This document shows positions 4,817 through 6,581 of a DNA stretch of 6,581 bases, piece after piece (the first letter of the stretch is position 1; every line of letters starts with the position of its first letter). This stretch comes from Gemmatimonadaceae bacterium. Lineage in GTDB: Bacteria; Gemmatimonadota; Gemmatimonadetes; Gemmatimonadales; Gemmatimonadaceae. The stretch is from positions 1 to 6,581 of the forward strand of contig JACMLI010000015.1 in assembly GCA_014379705.1 (NCBI GenBank), in the 5' to 3' direction. A model generated the notes under the pieces. The model made no database searches. It saw nothing but the letters and a program-made list of their open reading frames with translations, and was not told the origin of the DNA. Both the position numbers and the translations under genes were made by a program.

Positions 4817-6581
4817 CTAAGGCTTCTTCGGCGGCACGGCCCGTCCGCCCGCCGGCGCGCCCGCCCGACTGTCCTTGTCGAACGTGTCGGTGCCTTTCGT
4901 GTTGATCTGCAGCGCGTCCTCATTGACCCAATAGGTGGGTCCGAACGGCACGGCCTTCGGCCAGATCTGGTCGAGGCTCATGGCGTCATAGAGCGTTCCG
5001 GCCTTCATGACGTACTGCGCGTCCGCGGTCGCCCGGATGTTCTCGAGCGGGTTCGCGTTGAGGATCACGAGGTCCGCGAGCTTGCCGACCTCGATGCTGC
5101 CAAGGTCCTTGTCGGCGCCCAGGAAGCGGGCCCCGTGCACGCTCGCGACTTCGAGGGCCCCGTGGTTCCCCAGGGCGCTGGCGCCCATCCACAGCTCCCA
5201 GTGCGGCGCCAGGCCATGGTGCTCGCCGTGGCTGCCTAACGCGCCCCACCCGCCCTCGGCGATGATGTCGGCCATCGCCTGCGCGGTCAGCGGATACGAG
5301 TAGTCCGTCACGGGCCGGAGCGCGCGCACGCGCGCGTGGGGCACGAGTGCGCGCCACGGGAACCACTTGCGCTGCTTGGGATCCTTCCAGACCTCCGACT
5401 CCTGGAACCAGTACTCGATGCTCCACGCGCCGGGCCCGGCGACCACGAGCGTCGGCGAATATGTCGCGCCCGCCTTCCCGAGAAACTTTGCCCCGTCGCT
5501 GTACAGCGGGATCTCGCTGAACGAGTGCTCCCACCCGGTCTGCCCGTCCATGATGAAGCCGAGGTTCTCGAGGAAGAAGCCGCCTTCCGACGTTTCGTTC
5601 ATGCCGACGGTGCGCGACGCCTCCGCCATCCACTGGCGCTGGTCGCGACGCGGCTGCGCGTACTGCTTGATCGAGGTCGCGCCCCAGTCGGCCATCTTGC
5701 GCACCATGGCGAGCGCGTCCCGCGGATTGTTGATCTCGTTGGCGCGGGCCCCGTCACCGGCCGTGATGTTGTCCCCCGTGCTGAACCCACGCGGCCCAAT
5801 GATTTCGCCGGCCTCGATCAGTTCCGCCGTCGGAAACATGTTCTGGCTGTACATCGACACATCGAGCGTGGTGGTGACGCCGTACGCAAGATAGATGGCC
5901 TGCTCGAAGTCGTGCCTCGGGCGCATGCCGCGCCACTCGCGATAGTGGTGGGAGTGCATGTCGATGATGCCGGGGATGATCGTCTTGCCGGCGACGTTCA
6001 CCACCCGCTCCACCCCCGTGGTCGAGCATTGACCTACACAAGCAATGCGGCTGCCCCGCACCACGATCGTGCCGCGCTCGATCACCTTGCGCTTGTCGAG
6101 CGTGACGATGCGCGCGTTCGTGAGGGCCACGGTTCCCGTGGGGAGCGCGCGCGGGACCGAGAGGCGCAGCCGCGTCGTATCGGTCTTGCCTGTCTCGAGA
6201 TGGTGCACGTAGAACGCGGGGCCGCTCGAGTACTCGAGCGTCGTCGCGTTCCGCCAGCGCGGGAAGAGTCCACCGTCACGCGTGAGCGCCGTGGCCGGGA
6301 ACGCCGCGCGACGCTTCTCGATCCGCTGCGGATCGCGACCGATGCCGCCGGCTGCCATCGGTGAGACGTAGACGTTGTCCCCTTCCTGGAAGGCGACATA
6401 CGCGCCGTCGGGACTCGGGATGATCTCGTCGGCCGCGGGGAACGTGACGTGCTCCTGTCGATCGGTGCCGTCCGCCGCGACCGAGATGAGCGCGGTCCCG
6501 CGCGTGGGCGCCCCTCGCTCCTCGGGCCAGAACACGCGGCCCTCGGGGCCCACGGACGGACGGGGCAGCTGCCGGCGCGCC
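4817..6581 (-). CDS. Metal-dependent amidohydrolase with upstream PD40/beta-propeller sequence, 5' end outside window
   Basis: The frame is open through the right edge. Nine codons precede the first possible GTG at 6553 and read as coding sequence (RQLPRPS), so the true start is outside. Numbering from that GTG, residues 1-135 are propeller-like, with a PD40-type repeat EIIPSPDGAYVAF (43-55). The amidohydrolase domain begins at about 144 (LTNARIVTLDKRKVIERGTI). It has the metal-binding pattern GIIDMHSHH (195-203; H200 and H202), a candidate carbamylated lysine in TSIKQY (K296), a further His in WEHSF (H343), and SHGEHHG (441-447). It closes with GSIEVGKLADLVIL (485-498), the usual composite-barrel segment. 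Known relatives hydrolyse imidazolonepropionate, dipeptides or related amides; many with a propeller front end are exported and uncharacterised. A proline- and lysine-rich tail (RAVPPKKP) ends it. It is convergent with the DUF4168-like gene. The fold is very secure; the substrate is unknown. Confidence 0.93.
   Translation of the reverse strand, partial: ARRQLPRPSVGPEGRVFWPEERGAPTRGTALISVAADGTDRQEHVTFPAADEIIPSPDGAYVAFQEGDNVYVSPMAAGGIGRDPQRIEKRRAAFPATALTRDGGLFPRWRNATTLEYSSGPAFYVHHLETGKTDTTRLRLSVPRALPTGTVALTNARIVTLDKRKVIERGTIVVRGSRIACVGQCSTTGVERVVNVAGKTIIPGIIDMHSHHYREWRGMRPRHDFEQAIYLAYGVTTTLDVSMYSQNMFPTAELIEAGEIIGPRGFSTGDNITAGDGARANEINNPRDALAMVRKMADWGATSIKQYAQPRRDQRQWMAEASRTVGMNETSEGGFFLENLGFIMDGQTGWEHSFSEIPLYSDGAKFLGKAGATYSPTLVVAGPGAWSIEYWFQESEVWKDPKQRKWFPWRALVPHARVRALRPVTDYSYPLTAQAMADIIAEGGWGALGSHGEHHGLAPHWELWMGASALGNHGALEVASVHGARFLGADKDLGSIEVGKLADLVILNANPLENIRATADAQYVMKAGTLYDAMSLDQIWPKAVPFGPTYWVNEDALQINTKGTDTFDKDSRAGAPAGGRAVPPKKP

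Noticed and set aside
5320..5338. Nineteen bases of alternating purine and pyrimidine (GCGCGCGC...), possible Z-DNA
   Set aside because: It is inside the amidohydrolase frame, encodes ordinary HARVRA-type sequence, and is expected occasionally in DNA of this GC content.
5336..6364. A 342-codon plus-strand open frame opposite the amidohydrolase
   Set aside because: Antisense shadow of a clear amidohydrolase, with the same Arg/Ala/His-rich shadow composition and no signal or domain.

Overview
This is a high-GC bacterial window with three genes on the minus strand forming one apparent operon (positions 4142 down to 1, left end cut), one small plus-strand gene, and a minus-strand gene cut by the right end. 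The gene set is a planctomycete-type diheme cytochrome (DUF1587/1595/1592/1588/1585), a Tat-exported DUF1552 (HXXSHH) protein, an ankyrin-like protein, a DUF4168-like protein and a PD40-type amidohydrolase. With the high GC and sparse Shine-Dalgarno sites, it points to Gemmatimonadota. Acidobacteriota or another environmental phylum with the same families remains possible. No rRNA, tRNA, CRISPR, integrase or transposase is visible.

Layout, left to right. 1-192: the first 64 codons of an exported protein that appears to enter an ankyrin repeat. 215-1594: the DUF1552 protein, with a twin-arginine signal and the family HPASHH motif. 1595-1703: an intra-operon gap made largely of short repeats. 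1704-4142: the 812-residue cytochrome with two CxxCH heme sites and a middle beta-sandwich-like domain. 4143-4305: a 163-base divergent promoter region. 4306-4695 (plus): a 129-residue secreted helical DUF4168-like protein. 4692-4810: 9-base repeat units in inverted orientation that fill the space between two convergent genes. 4817-6581 (minus): the C-terminal part of a metal-dependent amidohydrolase preceded by beta-propeller sequence. There is no gene-free stretch over 300 bases.

How the genes may work together. The three left-hand genes are co-oriented, all carry export signals, and belong to families I recall as recurrent neighbours in Gemmatimonadota, Acidobacteriota and Planctomycetota. 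A plausible reading is an envelope module: a Sec-exported heme protein with a possible carbohydrate-binding-like domain, a Tat-exported His-rich putative metalloprotein, and an ankyrin scaffold. Its reaction is unknown and this is the best candidate here for an undescribed system. The DUF4168-like gene and the amidohydrolase look like independent units; nothing in the sequence links them to the module.
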